From assembly GCF_006542685.1 (NCBI RefSeq), contig NZ_AP019736.1, forward strand, positions 2,034,001-2,098,000: 64,000 bases of DNA, given 5' to 3'. The notes under the pieces were generated by a model that worked only from the letters and a program-made list of their open reading frames with translations, ran no database searches and was not told where the DNA came from. This DNA comes from Alistipes dispar. Its GTDB lineage: Bacteria > Bacteroidota > Bacteroidia > Bacteroidales > Rikenellaceae. Shown here piece by piece: positions 34,967 to 43,923 of the stretch. Within the stretch, counting starts at the first letter, position 1. Each line of letters starts with the position of its first letter. The translations under genes were made by a program, and so were the position numbers.

Positions 34967-36337
34967 TCAGCGGAGGTAGTCGCGGCAGCCGCGGTGGCCG
35001 CGCTTGCCGATCGGGAAGCCGAGTCCGAGCGTGACGTTCATCGAACTTTGCCGGATCGGAATCCACTGCGGGGTGTGCTTGGCCATCAGGACGTCGGTGG
35101 CGACGAAGAAATTGATCCAGCCCGGACAGAGGTTCAGCGCCAGGCCGAGTGCGCCGCCGTTGTTGCCTATCACCGTGTAGCTGCCCGTGAGGTGGAACCA
35201 GTCGATCGGGCGGAAATTGACCGACCCGGTGATGTTGTGCAGCGTCTTGTATTCCCAGAAGCGCATCGTGTAGAGCAGGCCCACGCTGGCGCGGTTCTGC
35301 CACATCTTGTATTCGAGCCCGGCGTTCACCGTGGCGCGCAGCATGCGCGTCGCGCTGCTGGCCTCCTGCTTCTGGAATTCGAGTACGTCGAGGTTGAAGT
35401 CGGGCTGCGAGCTCGTGCCCTCGCCGTCCACGGTGACGCCCGTGAACTCCATGTTCTTGACCGAACGGCCCGAAAGGGTGTTGCCCTTGCCCCAGCCGAT
35501 GAAGCCCAGGTCGTTGATCGCCAGCGAAGCCTGCAGGTCGGGCAGGATGTCGTACGTGGCGCCCAGATCGACGGCGAAACCGTAACCCGTCGGGCTGGTG
35601 GGCTTGAAGTCGATGTCGTCGAATGTGTAAACCATCTCGCCGCTGTCGTTCATCTCGGTCGTGGCCTCCAGCCCGGCGGCCGAAATGTCGAGCGATCCGT
35701 CGGCCTCGACGGCCCAGCGGTCCTCGTTCAGCGATACGTCGAAGCGGTTGAAGTTGGACTTCGCGCGGACGATTCCGGCGAGGAACTTGCCGCGCACGCC
35801 GACGTAGAGGCGGTCGTCGAGCAGCGGGAACGAATAGGAGAAGGCCGCCTCGAGGTAGGAGTCGCTGATTACGCCGATGTCGCTGATGCGCCCCTCCTGC
35901 CCGTTCTTGATGAAGTCGAAGAGCGAGTAGGGGATGTTGGCTTCGGCGTTGACCCGCACGTTGAGGTCGAACGACCAGAAATTCTTGCGGTTTTTCGTGT
36001 AGGCGCCGAATCCGATGACGTTGATGCGGGTGTCCGCCCCCAGCAGGTTTTTGTCCTTGAGGCCCGAAAGCGCCTCGGCGGCCGATACGGAGCTGTCGAG
36101 CAGCGTCACGAGTTTCCCGTCGCGGGGATAGAAGATCTTGTCGAGCGAGATGTTGCCGCTCATGCCGACCTGGATGCCTCCCAGCACGGGGAAGTTCACG
36201 TAGCCGCGCTGCGGTGCGAAGGCCGGGTTGAGCTGGCTGCGGAAGGTCGAGCCTTCCATGAAGTAGGACGAGGGGTTCTGGGCTGCGGCGCCGACCGTTG
36301 CGAGAAGCGCCGCCAGTAAAATGCGGATTTTTTTCAT
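34967..36337 (-). CDS. DUF5723 outer-membrane protein
   Basis: 456 aa with signal peptide ATVGAAAQ. The start SSYFMEGSTFRSQLNPAFAP and later GVRGKFLAGIVRAKSNFNRF resemble Bacteroidota DUF5723 proteins, long beta-strand-rich barrels distantly like FadL/PorP. It lacks a TonB box and plug. Translated after the lipoprotein gene 16 nt upstream, so a surface pair is likely. Cargo or partner unknown. Confidence 0.8.
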   Translation of the reverse strand: MKKIRILLAALLATVGAAAQNPSSYFMEGSTFRSQLNPAFAPQRGYVNFPVLGGIQVGMSGNISLDKIFYPRDGKLVTLLDSSVSAAEALSGLKDKNLLGADTRINVIGFGAYTKNRKNFWSFDLNVRVNAEANIPYSLFDFIKNGQEGRISDIGVISDSYLEAAFSYSFPLLDDRLYVGVRGKFLAGIVRAKSNFNRFDVSLNEDRWAVEADGSLDISAAGLEATTEMNDSGEMVYTFDDIDFKPTSPTGYGFAVDLGATYDILPDLQASLAINDLGFIGWGKGNTLSGRSVKNMEFTGVTVDGEGTSSQPDFNLDVLEFQKQEASSATRMLRATVNAGLEYKMWQNRASVGLLYTMRFWEYKTLHNITGSVNFRPIDWFHLTGSYTVIGNNGGALGLALNLCPGWINFFVATDVLMAKHTPQWIPIRQSSMNVTLGLGFPIGKRGHRGCRDYLR

Positions 36338-36353
36338 GTTCGGTGCGCTTTTA

Positions 36354-37277
36354 TCAGATGTCGAGTTTCAGACCGCCGCGTTTTACGAGCCGCAGGTCGA
36401 TGGTGATTTGCTGTTTCGCGGAGTTGTCGAAGCCGCGGTCTCGGTAATAGATTTCGAGCGCGATGGGAATGCGGATCGTGGCTCCGTCCACGATCTGCCG
36501 CAGGTCGTCGGCGTAGAGCTGCGTTGAGGGAATGGCGTTCTCCTCCTTCGTGGCGTCCACCGTGATTTCGAATGCGACGTCGGAGGGCAGGAACACCGGT
36601 TCGAGCCGCATCGTCACCGGCAGACGGCTCGAGATCGAGCCGTAGATGTGCAGCGTATTCTTGGCATCGGGCGTACCCTCCGGGTCGAGGTTGTCGGAGA
36701 GCATGTCGATCACCTCGTCGTCGAGGTCGATATGGCCGATTTCGTACTCCACCGGTTCGATGTCGATGGTTCTGAGGTAGTCCGAGGCGACCTGCTTGAT
36801 CCGGGTTTCGATTTCGTCGGCGGAGAGCTCGAGCGCCGTCTTGAAAGCCTCGGTGTACTCTTCGAGCGGAATGCCGGACTCTTCGATGCCGATCGCTCCG
36901 GCGAACTCGTCGTAGTATTTCTCGTAGGTCAGCCGGACCACTCCGTCCAGCTTCTCCGGGTTCTGCCGCATTTCGGCGATCGTATTTCCGATAAGACCGT
37001 CGCGGTAATCGGAGTCGCCGGTCAGGGCGGGGAGGTTCACTTCCTTTTCGGAAGAGGGCAGCCAGATGTCGGCTTCCCGGAAGATCGCTTCGATGTTCAC
37101 GCCGTTTTCGGCGATTTCATCCATCGAAACCTGCACGGTGGCGAGCGGAATCCGGAATTCGGAATTTTCGTCGCCGATGGCGACGTTGTCGAAATCGAGG
37201 TCGCTCAAATCGTAATCCCGATCGACACACGCCGTCATGAGCGCTCCGGAGAGGAGCAACAGGGAAAGGGTTCTCAT
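36354..37277 (-). CDS. Lipoprotein paired with DUF5723 gene, unknown function
   Basis: 307 aa. Signal peptide with lipobox GALMTAC (C17), followed by VDRDYDLSDLDFDNV. That acidic stretch right after Cys is typical of lipoproteins exported to the cell surface in Bacteroidota. The rest is acidic, mixed helix/strand, with NTLHIYGSISSRLPVTM near the C-terminus; no family recognised. It starts after a consensus promoter. The first ATG at 37304 lies inside the -7 box, so 37277 is used. Confidence 0.8.
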   Translation of the reverse strand: MRTLSLLLLSGALMTACVDRDYDLSDLDFDNVAIGDENSEFRIPLATVQVSMDEIAENGVNIEAIFREADIWLPSSEKEVNLPALTGDSDYRDGLIGNTIAEMRQNPEKLDGVVRLTYEKYYDEFAGAIGIEESGIPLEEYTEAFKTALELSADEIETRIKQVASDYLRTIDIEPVEYEIGHIDLDDEVIDMLSDNLDPEGTPDAKNTLHIYGSISSRLPVTMRLEPVFLPSDVAFEITVDATKEENAIPSTQLYADDLRQIVDGATIRIPIALEIYYRDRGFDNSAKQQITIDLRLVKRGGLKLDI

Positions 37278-37301
37278 AGGGACAAGTGTTGATTTCGGGC
37301 G

Positions 37302-37333
37302 CAAAGGTAGAAAGTTCCGATAAATAAAACAAA
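37302..37333 (-). promoter_or_regulatory. Promoter of the lipoprotein/DUF5723 operon
   Basis: TTTG (37330-37333), 20 nt, TACCTTTG (37302-37309) on the minus strand, 24 nt before the ATG. Confidence 0.82.
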
Positions 37334-37396
37334 ATATCGGACGTTTTTGTATATGCGGTCCGTCTTTGCGGGATATTTGTTACATTTGCAGCGTCT

Positions 37397-39220
37397 ATGG
37401 CCGCATCCGAGAAATCCGATCTGAAGGAGCAGGTGGCTCTGCTGCCGCTCTCGCCCGGCGTCTATCAGTTCGTGGACCGCCGCGGGACGGTTATCTACGT
37501 GGGCAAGGCCAAGAGCCTGCGCAAGCGCGTTTCGTCCTATTTCGTGCAGTCGAAGGAGCACAGCGCGAAGGTGCGGGTGCTGGTCCGCCAGATCGCCGCC
37601 GTCCGTCACATCGTCGTCGGGAGCGAGACGGATGCCCTGCTGCTCGAAAACTCCCTGATAAAGAGCCTCCAGCCGCGTTACAACATCCTGCTCAAGGACG
37701 ACAAGACCTATCCGTGGATCGTCGTGCGGCGCGAGGCGTTTCCCCGCGTGCAGTCCACGCGCACGCTGTTGCGCGACGGCTCGCAGTACTTCGGTCCCTA
37801 CGGGTCGGTGATGATGCAGCGCAGCGTGCTGGACTTCATCCGCGAGGTGGTCCCGCTGCGCACGTGCAAACTCAATCTTTCGCCCGAACAGATCGCCCGG
37901 GGACGCTATTCGGTCTGCCTGCAATACCATCTGGGCAACTGCAAGGGGCCCTGCGTCGGTTTGCAGAGCGAGGAGGAGTACGCCCGGCAGGTGGAGCTGG
38001 TCGTCTCGGTGCTCCGCGGCGATCTGCGCCCCGTGCGGCAGTATCTCGAAGGGGAGATGGAACGTGCGGCGGGGGAGCTGCGCTTCGAGGCGGCGCAGCG
38101 CTACAAGCAGCGGCTCGACGCGCTGGACAACTACGCCGGTCGGTCGGTGATCGTCAGCGCGCGGATCGTCGATGTCGATGTCTTCTCGCTGCTGCCGGAC
38201 GACGACGCGGCGTGGTGCAACTTCGTGCGCATCCGCCACGGCTCGGTGGTGGGCGTCTCGACGGTGAAACTCTCGACGGGCGTGGGAGCCGACGAGCGCG
38301 ACATGCTGACGCTGGCCATACAGCATATCGTCGAACACATTGCCGGGGGCGAGCTGGCCCGCGAGGTGATCGTGCCGTTCCTGCCCTCGACGACGCTGCT
38401 CTTCGACGGCGTGACCTTCACCGTGCCCAAGCGGGGCGAGAAGCTCGACCTGCTGGAGTTTTCGCGCAAGAGCGCCCGTATCTACCGCGCCGAGCAGCTC
38501 AGGAATCTCGAAATCCGGAATCCCGAGCGCTACACCGAACGGTTGCTGAACGCCTTGCAGAAGGAGCTGCGTCTCGACCGTCCGCCGCGGCATATCGAGT
38601 GTTTCGACAACTCGAATTTGCAGGGGGCGCATCCGGTGGCTTCGTGCGTGGTGTTCCGCGACGGGAAACCCTCCCGCAAGGAGTACCGTCATTTCAATAT
38701 CAGGACCGTCGAGGGCCCCGACGACTACGCTTCGATGCGCGAGGTGGTCTTCCGGCGTTATACGCGCCTCATGGCCGAGGGGGCCGAGTTGCCCGACCTC
38801 GTTATCGCCGACGGCGGCAAGGGGCAGATGGGGGTGATCCATGAGGTGCTGGAGCGGCTGGGGCTGGACATTCCCATCGCCGGACTGGCCAAGGACGACC
38901 GCCACCGCACTTCCGAACTCTACTGCGGTTTCCCGCCGCTGCTGGTCGGCGTGCGCCCCACCTCGCCGCTCTTCCATTTCCTGACGCATATCCAGGACGA
39001 AGTGCACCGTTTCGCCGTCTCGTTCCACCGTCAGAAACGCAGCAAGGACTTTATCCATAGCGAACTGGAGCGGATCGAAGGGGTGGGCGAACGGACGATC
39101 CGAACGCTTCTGCGCCATTTCCGCACGGTGGAGAAGGTCCGCACGGCCCCGGCCGAAGAGCTGTCGGCGCTCGTCGGCCCGGCGAAGGCGAAGAAGATCC
39201 TGGCGTATTTCGGGCGGTAG
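37397..39220 (+). CDS. uvrC: Excinuclease ABC subunit C
   Basis: 607 aa. GIY-YIG nuclease domain at the N-terminus (LSPGVYQFVDRRGTVIYVGK), Cys-rich CLQYHLGNCKGPC, a UVR motif region (around 200-240), then the RNase H-like C-terminal nuclease with HIECFDNSNLQG and VIADGGKGQMG, and a helix-hairpin-helix end (RIEGVGERTIRTLLRHF). It makes both incisions in nucleotide excision repair with UvrB. A -7-like TACATTTG lies 9 nt before the ATG but has no good -33 box. Confidence 0.97.
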   Translation: MAASEKSDLKEQVALLPLSPGVYQFVDRRGTVIYVGKAKSLRKRVSSYFVQSKEHSAKVRVLVRQIAAVRHIVVGSETDALLLENSLIKSLQPRYNILLKDDKTYPWIVVRREAFPRVQSTRTLLRDGSQYFGPYGSVMMQRSVLDFIREVVPLRTCKLNLSPEQIARGRYSVCLQYHLGNCKGPCVGLQSEEEYARQVELVVSVLRGDLRPVRQYLEGEMERAAGELRFEAAQRYKQRLDALDNYAGRSVIVSARIVDVDVFSLLPDDDAAWCNFVRIRHGSVVGVSTVKLSTGVGADERDMLTLAIQHIVEHIAGGELAREVIVPFLPSTTLLFDGVTFTVPKRGEKLDLLEFSRKSARIYRAEQLRNLEIRNPERYTERLLNALQKELRLDRPPRHIECFDNSNLQGAHPVASCVVFRDGKPSRKEYRHFNIRTVEGPDDYASMREVVFRRYTRLMAEGAELPDLVIADGGKGQMGVIHEVLERLGLDIPIAGLAKDDRHRTSELYCGFPPLLVGVRPTSPLFHFLTHIQDEVHRFAVSFHRQKRSKDFIHSELERIEGVGERTIRTLLRHFRTVEKVRTAPAEELSALVGPAKAKKILAYFGR

Positions 39221-39390
39221 TCCCCGGATTTCCGTCCGCCGTGTGCTGTCCGTCCCCCCCCCTCCGAATATCCGGTGTGGAGGCTGCCGGAAGCGGCTGT
39301 TTCCGGGCGTTGCCGACCGGATCGCGGCCGGTTCCCGGCAACTCGATTGCGGCCGTGCGGAGGTTCCCTTCGGGAAAAATCGGCTTATTT

Positions 39391-39421
39391 TTTGAAAAGT
39401 TGCGAAAATCTCCTATCTTTG
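39391..39421 (+). promoter_or_regulatory. Promoter of tRNA-Leu
   Basis: TTTG (39391-39394), 19 nt, TATCTTTG (39414-39421), 60 nt before the tRNA. Confidence 0.85.
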
Positions 39422-39481
39422 TCCTCCCGATTCATCGCGTATGCGTCGGAGGCGGAACGATCCGCCTGCGCAGGCGACACT

Positions 39482-39565
39482 GCCCGGATGGCGGAATCGG
39501 TAGACGCGTTGGTCTCAAACACCAATGACAGCAATGTCGTGCCGGTTCGACCCCGGCTCCGGGTA
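39482..39565 (+). tRNA. tRNA-Leu (CAA)
   Basis: 84 nt, class II with a long variable arm. Acceptor GCCCGGA/TCCGGGT, anticodon stem TTGGT/ACCAA with loop CTCAAAC giving anticodon CAA, T-arm GCCGGTTCGACCCCGGC, discriminator A. The 3' CCA is not encoded (next bases CAG), unlike the initiator tRNA in this window. Confidence 0.95.
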
Positions 39566-39572
39566 CAGAGGA

Positions 39573-39611
39573 AAACTTCCGGACAGTCGAAAAACGACTG
39601 TCCGGAAGTTT
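39573..39611 (+). terminator. Terminator of tRNA-Leu
   Basis: 17-bp perfect stem AAACTTCCGGACAGTCG with complement around AAAAA, followed by CGTTTC; the T-run is inside the stem end (TTT). Confidence 0.85.
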
Positions 39612-39968
39612 CGTTTCTGCCGTTCTGCGACGGAATCCGCGGCCGGGGACATTTTGCGGCCGGTCCGGACCGGGAGTGTCCGGGCGTCTTTTTCAGCGTT
39701 GCGGCCTGTCTGGCCTGTACGACGGTGCAGATCGCGCTGAGCCACCGCTGGCTGCGACGGTTCCGTTTCGGTCCTGTGGAACGGCTGTGGCGGACGGGGA
39801 CACGCATGTCGTGGCGGCCGTCGGCTCGGTGAGCCGGAGTTTCCGGCCGTTCCTCTCTTCTGCCGGGTGCTTTGTCGCAGGCGGCCGGTCCGCCTGTCTG
39901 CCGCAAATGTCGCCGCCTTGCGTGCGTTTGCGGCAAACGTTTCGCTCGTTTCCGGCTCGCGTCGCGCG
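39612..39968. other. Gene-free stretch with one hairpin
   Basis: No ORF with recognisable content. The only structure noted is an inverted repeat TGCCGCAAA/TTTGCGGCA (39899-39907, 39927-39935), which could end the minus-strand lipoprotein message at 39969. Confidence 0.5.
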
Positions 39969-40400
39969 TTACGGCATGACGCGCGGAAAGACGAATCCGA
40001 TGCGCGTCTGGTCCGACCAGAGGCGGAGATACTCCCCGTCCGAGCCGACCGACGCCATGTCGCCTGCGTCGCCCAGACCCAGTTCCATGTTCTCCGAGAT
40101 CGTCGCGGCGCTTTTCTCGCCCTCGGCAGGCATCGCCTCCAGCCGGAGGGAGACGTACTGCCGTCCCTCGTCGTCCTGAATGCGGAAAAGGCATTGCGAC
40201 GGGTCGGCGAGCAACTGGTGGCTCTCCCGGTCGAAGAGGAACACGGGCTTGCCGTTGCGATAGACGCCGGGCGTCTCGGCCGTGAGCAGCGCCTTGCGCT
40301 GGGTCCTGAGCTCTTCGTCGGCGGTATCTTTCGAGCAACCACCTCCCGCGGTGAGCAGCAGGGCGGGAAGCAGGAATTTTCCGATTTTCATGGCGTTCAT
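39969..40400 (-). CDS. Small lipoprotein coupled to the M6 protease
   Basis: 143 aa with signal peptide and lipobox TAGGGC, then SKDTADEE, an acidic export-like stretch. GVYRNGKPVFLFDRESHQLL and CLFRIQDDEGRQYVSLRLEA resemble short Bacteroidota lipoproteins without known function. The ATG at 40400 overlaps the protease stop (ATGA), so coupling favours this start over the Met three codons later. A partner or inhibitor of the protease is possible (inference). Confidence 0.78.
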   Translation of the reverse strand: MNAMKIGKFLLPALLLTAGGGCSKDTADEELRTQRKALLTAETPGVYRNGKPVFLFDRESHQLLADPSQCLFRIQDDEGRQYVSLRLEAMPAEGEKSAATISENMELGLGDAGDMASVGSDGEYLRLWSDQTRIGFVFPRVMP

Positions 40401-42505
40401 TTTACGGTGATGTATTTGATGAGATACTGCTCCGAGCCGCTTTCGGCTTCGGTGACGACGGCCGTCAGACGGTGTTCCCCGGCCGGGAGCGTGACGTAGG
40501 TCTCCTCGGTCCGCTCTCCGTCGATGTACCATGCGACGCTTTCCATCCGGCGGGGGTAGTCGAGGACGCTCAGCGCGACGGGCTGGTCGTGCGAGAATCC
40601 GTCGGCCGGCACGGCGATATGCACGCCGTTCTGCGTGGAGATGGGCGATGTCGTGAACGACAGCGTCCGACTGCTGGAACTCTCGTCCGAGAGGAGCGTG
40701 ACGGTCGCCGAATAGGTCATGGCGGGCAGCAGGCCGCCGATGTGGAGGGCGTTTCCGCGCACGGTCCGTTCGCCTTCCGTCCTTCCCGACCGGCCCCAGC
40801 TTACCTTCCATTCGCTTTCGGGAGCGCCGTCCCACGTCAGCAGGGCGTCGTACTGCCGGGCTTCGGCCGTGATTTCGAGTGCGGCGGTCTTCCTGGCCTT
40901 CATCCGGATATGTCCGCCGGAGCGTTCGATCTCGCCGAACGCCGCGCCGGGCGCTTCGTTCTTCCAGGAGACGTAGTGTCTGTTGCTGCCCGGAGAGAGG
41001 CTCCGGACGTCGTCCGTTCCCGGGAAAAAGGTCCGTCCGGCGCTCTGCGTTCCGTAGGAGGACGGAACCGACCGCACGAGTTTCATGCACTCGTGGCCCG
41101 GGTTGCAGTTCAGTGAGTTGCCCGTGTGCCACCTGGAGGCGTATGCCGGTGTGTAGTCCACGTGGTAAACGAGCATCCCGCCCTCTCCGACGTCGGGGAT
41201 GTGCCGGTCCCACTTGTTGCCCGCCGGATCGCGGCTTTCGAGCAGGAAATAGTCGTTGTCGGTCGGCGTGCGCACGAGATATCCTTCGTCGTTGGTGACG
41301 GGCCCCAGCTCCAGATCGCCCCCGTCGGCGATCTCTTCCGGTTCGGCCCATCCGACCATCCAGCGCTCCAGGATGTTGAGTGCCGGGGGCGTGCGTCCGT
41401 CGTTGTTGTAGCTGCCGCTGCACATGAGCGAATACGATTCGAGCGCCGGGGCGTTGCCGCCCGAGCCCGCATAGTCCGTGTCGTAGAAGTCGGGCCAGCC
41501 GAGCACGTGGCCGAATTCGTGGCAGAAGGTCCCGATGCCGGCCATCACGCGGTCGGCGTTCAGTTCCGACGAGCAGGCGTAGCCTGCGAGCTGCACTCCG
41601 TCCAGCAGGACATCCCGGTAGCGCGGGTCGCCCTGCACGTCCCACCGGTGTGGCCAGATCGTCTGCGGGTCGGCCGTCTCGGCCTGGTTGTGTCCCGCGT
41701 AGAACACGAAGACGTCGCGGATCACGCCGTCGTCGGCGAACTGCGAGAAGTCGATTTCGTCGTCGGCCAGACGGCATGTCTCGACGATCAGTTCCGGGGT
41801 GTTGTCCGTCCCGTCCGATCCGGCGTAGTAGGCCGCCTCGCGGGAGGCGCGGTAGGGGCCCGCGACGACGAATTCCGGGTCGAAGCGTCCGTTGGAGTTG
41901 TCGTGGTAGTAGTTCCATGCGCTGCCCGTGGCGCCGTTTACGCTGTAATTGTCCTGCATGAGCAGGTCGTGGAAGTCCTGCTGCGCGCTGCCCGATACGA
42001 ACGTTCGGTCGGGAAACTCCACGAGCAGGATCAGCGACCGGAGCTTTCCGACGGTCGTCGCGGAGGAGATTCGGCGCGGTGCGGAGGGTTTGCCCTCGGC
42101 GGCGGCCGCTTCGTCCGGGGTGGCAGGGGATTGCAGGCGGGCGGGGCGTTCCATCGTGCGCACGTAGGTCGGTTTGAGCCCGGGACCCAGTTTGGCGACG
42201 AGGGCGCGTTCTCCGGCCGAAAGCGCACCGACCGGTCGGGCCTTTACCTGCGTGGGAACGAGCCGCCCCTCGGCGTTGCGCGAGGCGTAGTAAAGATCGC
42301 CGTCCGCGCCGCCCGTGAGCGTGTATCCCTCTTCGGAGAGGAAATAGTGGTAACGCTCGTCGCCGACGATGCGGACGAGCAGTTGCGAGCCGTCGCTTTG
42401 GGTGATGCGCACCGGGCGGGGGTAGGCCGGTACGCCCCGGACCGGTGCGCGGCCGAGCGTCAGCGCCGAAAGCACCAGTACGAATGGGAGAATGTGGCGT
42501 TGCAT
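40397..42505 (-). CDS. M6-family secreted metalloprotease
   Basis: 702 aa with signal peptide. The propeptide-like region runs to about 150. The catalytic domain holds the zinc motif HEFGH with H329, E330, H333 and downstream GWPDFYD, the M6 (immune inhibitor A-like) signature. A beta-rich C-terminus follows, with fibronectin-like strands (ALLTWDGAPESEWKVSWGRS) ending ITVK. No clear type IX secretion CTD is seen. Probably degrades host or dietary protein outside the cell. Its promoter overlaps the preceding operon's terminator. Confidence 0.88.
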   Translation of the reverse strand: MQRHILPFVLVLSALTLGRAPVRGVPAYPRPVRITQSDGSQLLVRIVGDERYHYFLSEEGYTLTGGADGDLYYASRNAEGRLVPTQVKARPVGALSAGERALVAKLGPGLKPTYVRTMERPARLQSPATPDEAAAAEGKPSAPRRISSATTVGKLRSLILLVEFPDRTFVSGSAQQDFHDLLMQDNYSVNGATGSAWNYYHDNSNGRFDPEFVVAGPYRASREAAYYAGSDGTDNTPELIVETCRLADDEIDFSQFADDGVIRDVFVFYAGHNQAETADPQTIWPHRWDVQGDPRYRDVLLDGVQLAGYACSSELNADRVMAGIGTFCHEFGHVLGWPDFYDTDYAGSGGNAPALESYSLMCSGSYNNDGRTPPALNILERWMVGWAEPEEIADGGDLELGPVTNDEGYLVRTPTDNDYFLLESRDPAGNKWDRHIPDVGEGGMLVYHVDYTPAYASRWHTGNSLNCNPGHECMKLVRSVPSSYGTQSAGRTFFPGTDDVRSLSPGSNRHYVSWKNEAPGAAFGEIERSGGHIRMKARKTAALEITAEARQYDALLTWDGAPESEWKVSWGRSGRTEGERTVRGNALHIGGLLPAMTYSATVTLLSDESSSSRTLSFTTSPISTQNGVHIAVPADGFSHDQPVALSVLDYPRRMESVAWYIDGERTEETYVTLPAGEHRLTAVVTEAESGSEQYLIKYITVK

Positions 42506-42555
42506 GGCATGTCGTTAAGGGTGAGCGATTGTCCGGGAGGACCGGATCGTGCGTA

Positions 42556-42587
42556 TAAAGGTAACTCTTTAATTTTGAAAAAGCAAA
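42556..42587 (-). promoter_or_regulatory. Promoter of the M6 protease operon
   Basis: TTTG (42584-42587), 20 nt, TACCTTTA (42556-42563) on the minus strand, one mismatch in the -7 box. The -33 TTTG lies within the 3' arm of the upstream terminator. Confidence 0.65.
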
Positions 42588-42609
42588 CCGATCGCGCGGA
42601 TCGGTTTGC
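42576..42609 (-). terminator. Terminator of the DUF4876 operon
   Basis: Perfect 11-bp stem GCAAACCGATC/GATCGGTTTGC around GCGCG, followed on the minus strand by TTTTTC. It lies 62 nt past the DUF4876-like stop. Confidence 0.9.
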
Positions 42610-42671
42610 CGTTTCTTTTCGCCGGATGCGCGCCGGGGGACCGGACGGTTCCCTCGGTGTGCCCGGAGCCT

Positions 42672-43883
42672 CTATTTCGCCAGCAGCGAAGGTGTCGTGT
42701 TCGGCGTGAAGTCGTTCGACGAGTTGTTCGTATCGACGAGTTTGCCGTCGGCGCCGGTCTTGCGGATCACCGACTTGTTGAACCGGTCGGGGTCCGAATC
42801 CTCCGTGCCGCACCAGGTGTAGCCCGCATCGAGCGATGTGCCCCAGGGAGCCATGCCGAAAGTGTTGCGTCCGCCCGTGTTCACGGCGTCGAGCACCCAC
42901 TCGTTGGGAACGAAGTAGCCCTTGATGGGCATTTCGTAGTCGGAGCCGTTCGGCGAGTAGTAGTATCCGTCGCCGATCGGGTGGTCCTGCAGGAACTGTT
43001 CGCCGGTCGTGCCTGCGGGAGGCATGGCGATCGCGATGCCGTAGGCGCCCCGGTTGTGCAGGCTGTGCACGGTCAGTGTCTGGGCATACCATTTGTCGAG
43101 GTTGGGAACGGCCGGGTTGTCGGTGTCCAGGAAGTTGTCGTTCGACGATTCGTCGTACCACTCGAAGTCGGCGGTCGTGGCGTCCCACGAGTCGGGGTTG
43201 CTCTCGAGGTGGTTCTGGGCGTTATTGACGATAATCAGTGATTCGCCGGCCTTGACCGGTACGTCGCGGCCGCTGCCCGGAATGGCGTAGAAGGCCTGTC
43301 CGGCGCAATACTCTTCGCGGAAATCGACCGCTGCGGGGATCTCGCCCTCCATGTTGGAGAGCACCGAGCTTTGCAGGATCAGCAGCATGCCGTCGGCATA
43401 GAGGTCCTCGTCCGTGTTGTTGCGGATTTTGATGTATTGGTCGCCCTGATATTTGTCGGGGCTTCCGGTCTCGGGCAGCGCCGTGCCCGTGAAGTAGATC
43501 TCCTCGATGACGAACTCGCCGTTCTTTGCGGCCACGTTGCTCTGTTTGATCGTCACCGTGGCCAGCAGGTCGCTCCGGCCCTTGCGCGTCACGGTCACGG
43601 TCGTCTGCCGTTCGGCGCCCGTTTCGTTTTTGGCCACTTCGAGCACCAGCGTCCTGCCTTCCGTTTCGGCTTCGTTTACGCCCACCCACGAGCTCGCCTC
43701 GTCCGGGATCGAGACGTCGAAATCCGCCTCCGGAACGTTCACCAGTACGTTGCCGCCGTTCAGACGCATCGAGGACGATACCGTTACGGGTTCCACGGGA
43801 TCGTCGGTTTTCTCATCCGAGCAGGATACGGCGCCGGCCGAGACGAGGGCGGCCGCCGCCAGCATGTAGATCAGTTTTTTCAT
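42672..43883 (-). CDS. DUF4876-like surface lipoprotein with BACON-like N-terminus
   Basis: 403 aa, lipobox SAGAVSC then SDEKTDDP (acidic export signal). Residues about 35-115 form a beta-rich Ig-like domain resembling BACON (SSWVGVNEAETEGRTLVLEV). The rest fits DUF4876: NGEFVIEEIYFTGTALPETG, YIKIRNNTDEDLYADGMLL, and a long C-terminal domain resembling lamin-tail folds. Last gene of the TonB receptor operon. Function unknown; probably binds a ligand at the surface. Confidence 0.78.
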   Translation of the reverse strand: MKKLIYMLAAAALVSAGAVSCSDEKTDDPVEPVTVSSSMRLNGGNVLVNVPEADFDVSIPDEASSWVGVNEAETEGRTLVLEVAKNETGAERQTTVTVTRKGRSDLLATVTIKQSNVAAKNGEFVIEEIYFTGTALPETGSPDKYQGDQYIKIRNNTDEDLYADGMLLILQSSVLSNMEGEIPAAVDFREEYCAGQAFYAIPGSGRDVPVKAGESLIIVNNAQNHLESNPDSWDATTADFEWYDESSNDNFLDTDNPAVPNLDKWYAQTLTVHSLHNRGAYGIAIAMPPAGTTGEQFLQDHPIGDGYYYSPNGSDYEMPIKGYFVPNEWVLDAVNTGGRNTFGMAPWGTSLDAGYTWCGTEDSDPDRFNKSVIRKTGADGKLVDTNNSSNDFTPNTTPSLLAK

Positions 43884-43923
43884 ACGTTTGTTTTTTATTG
43901 GTTTGTAATGATGGAATGAATTG

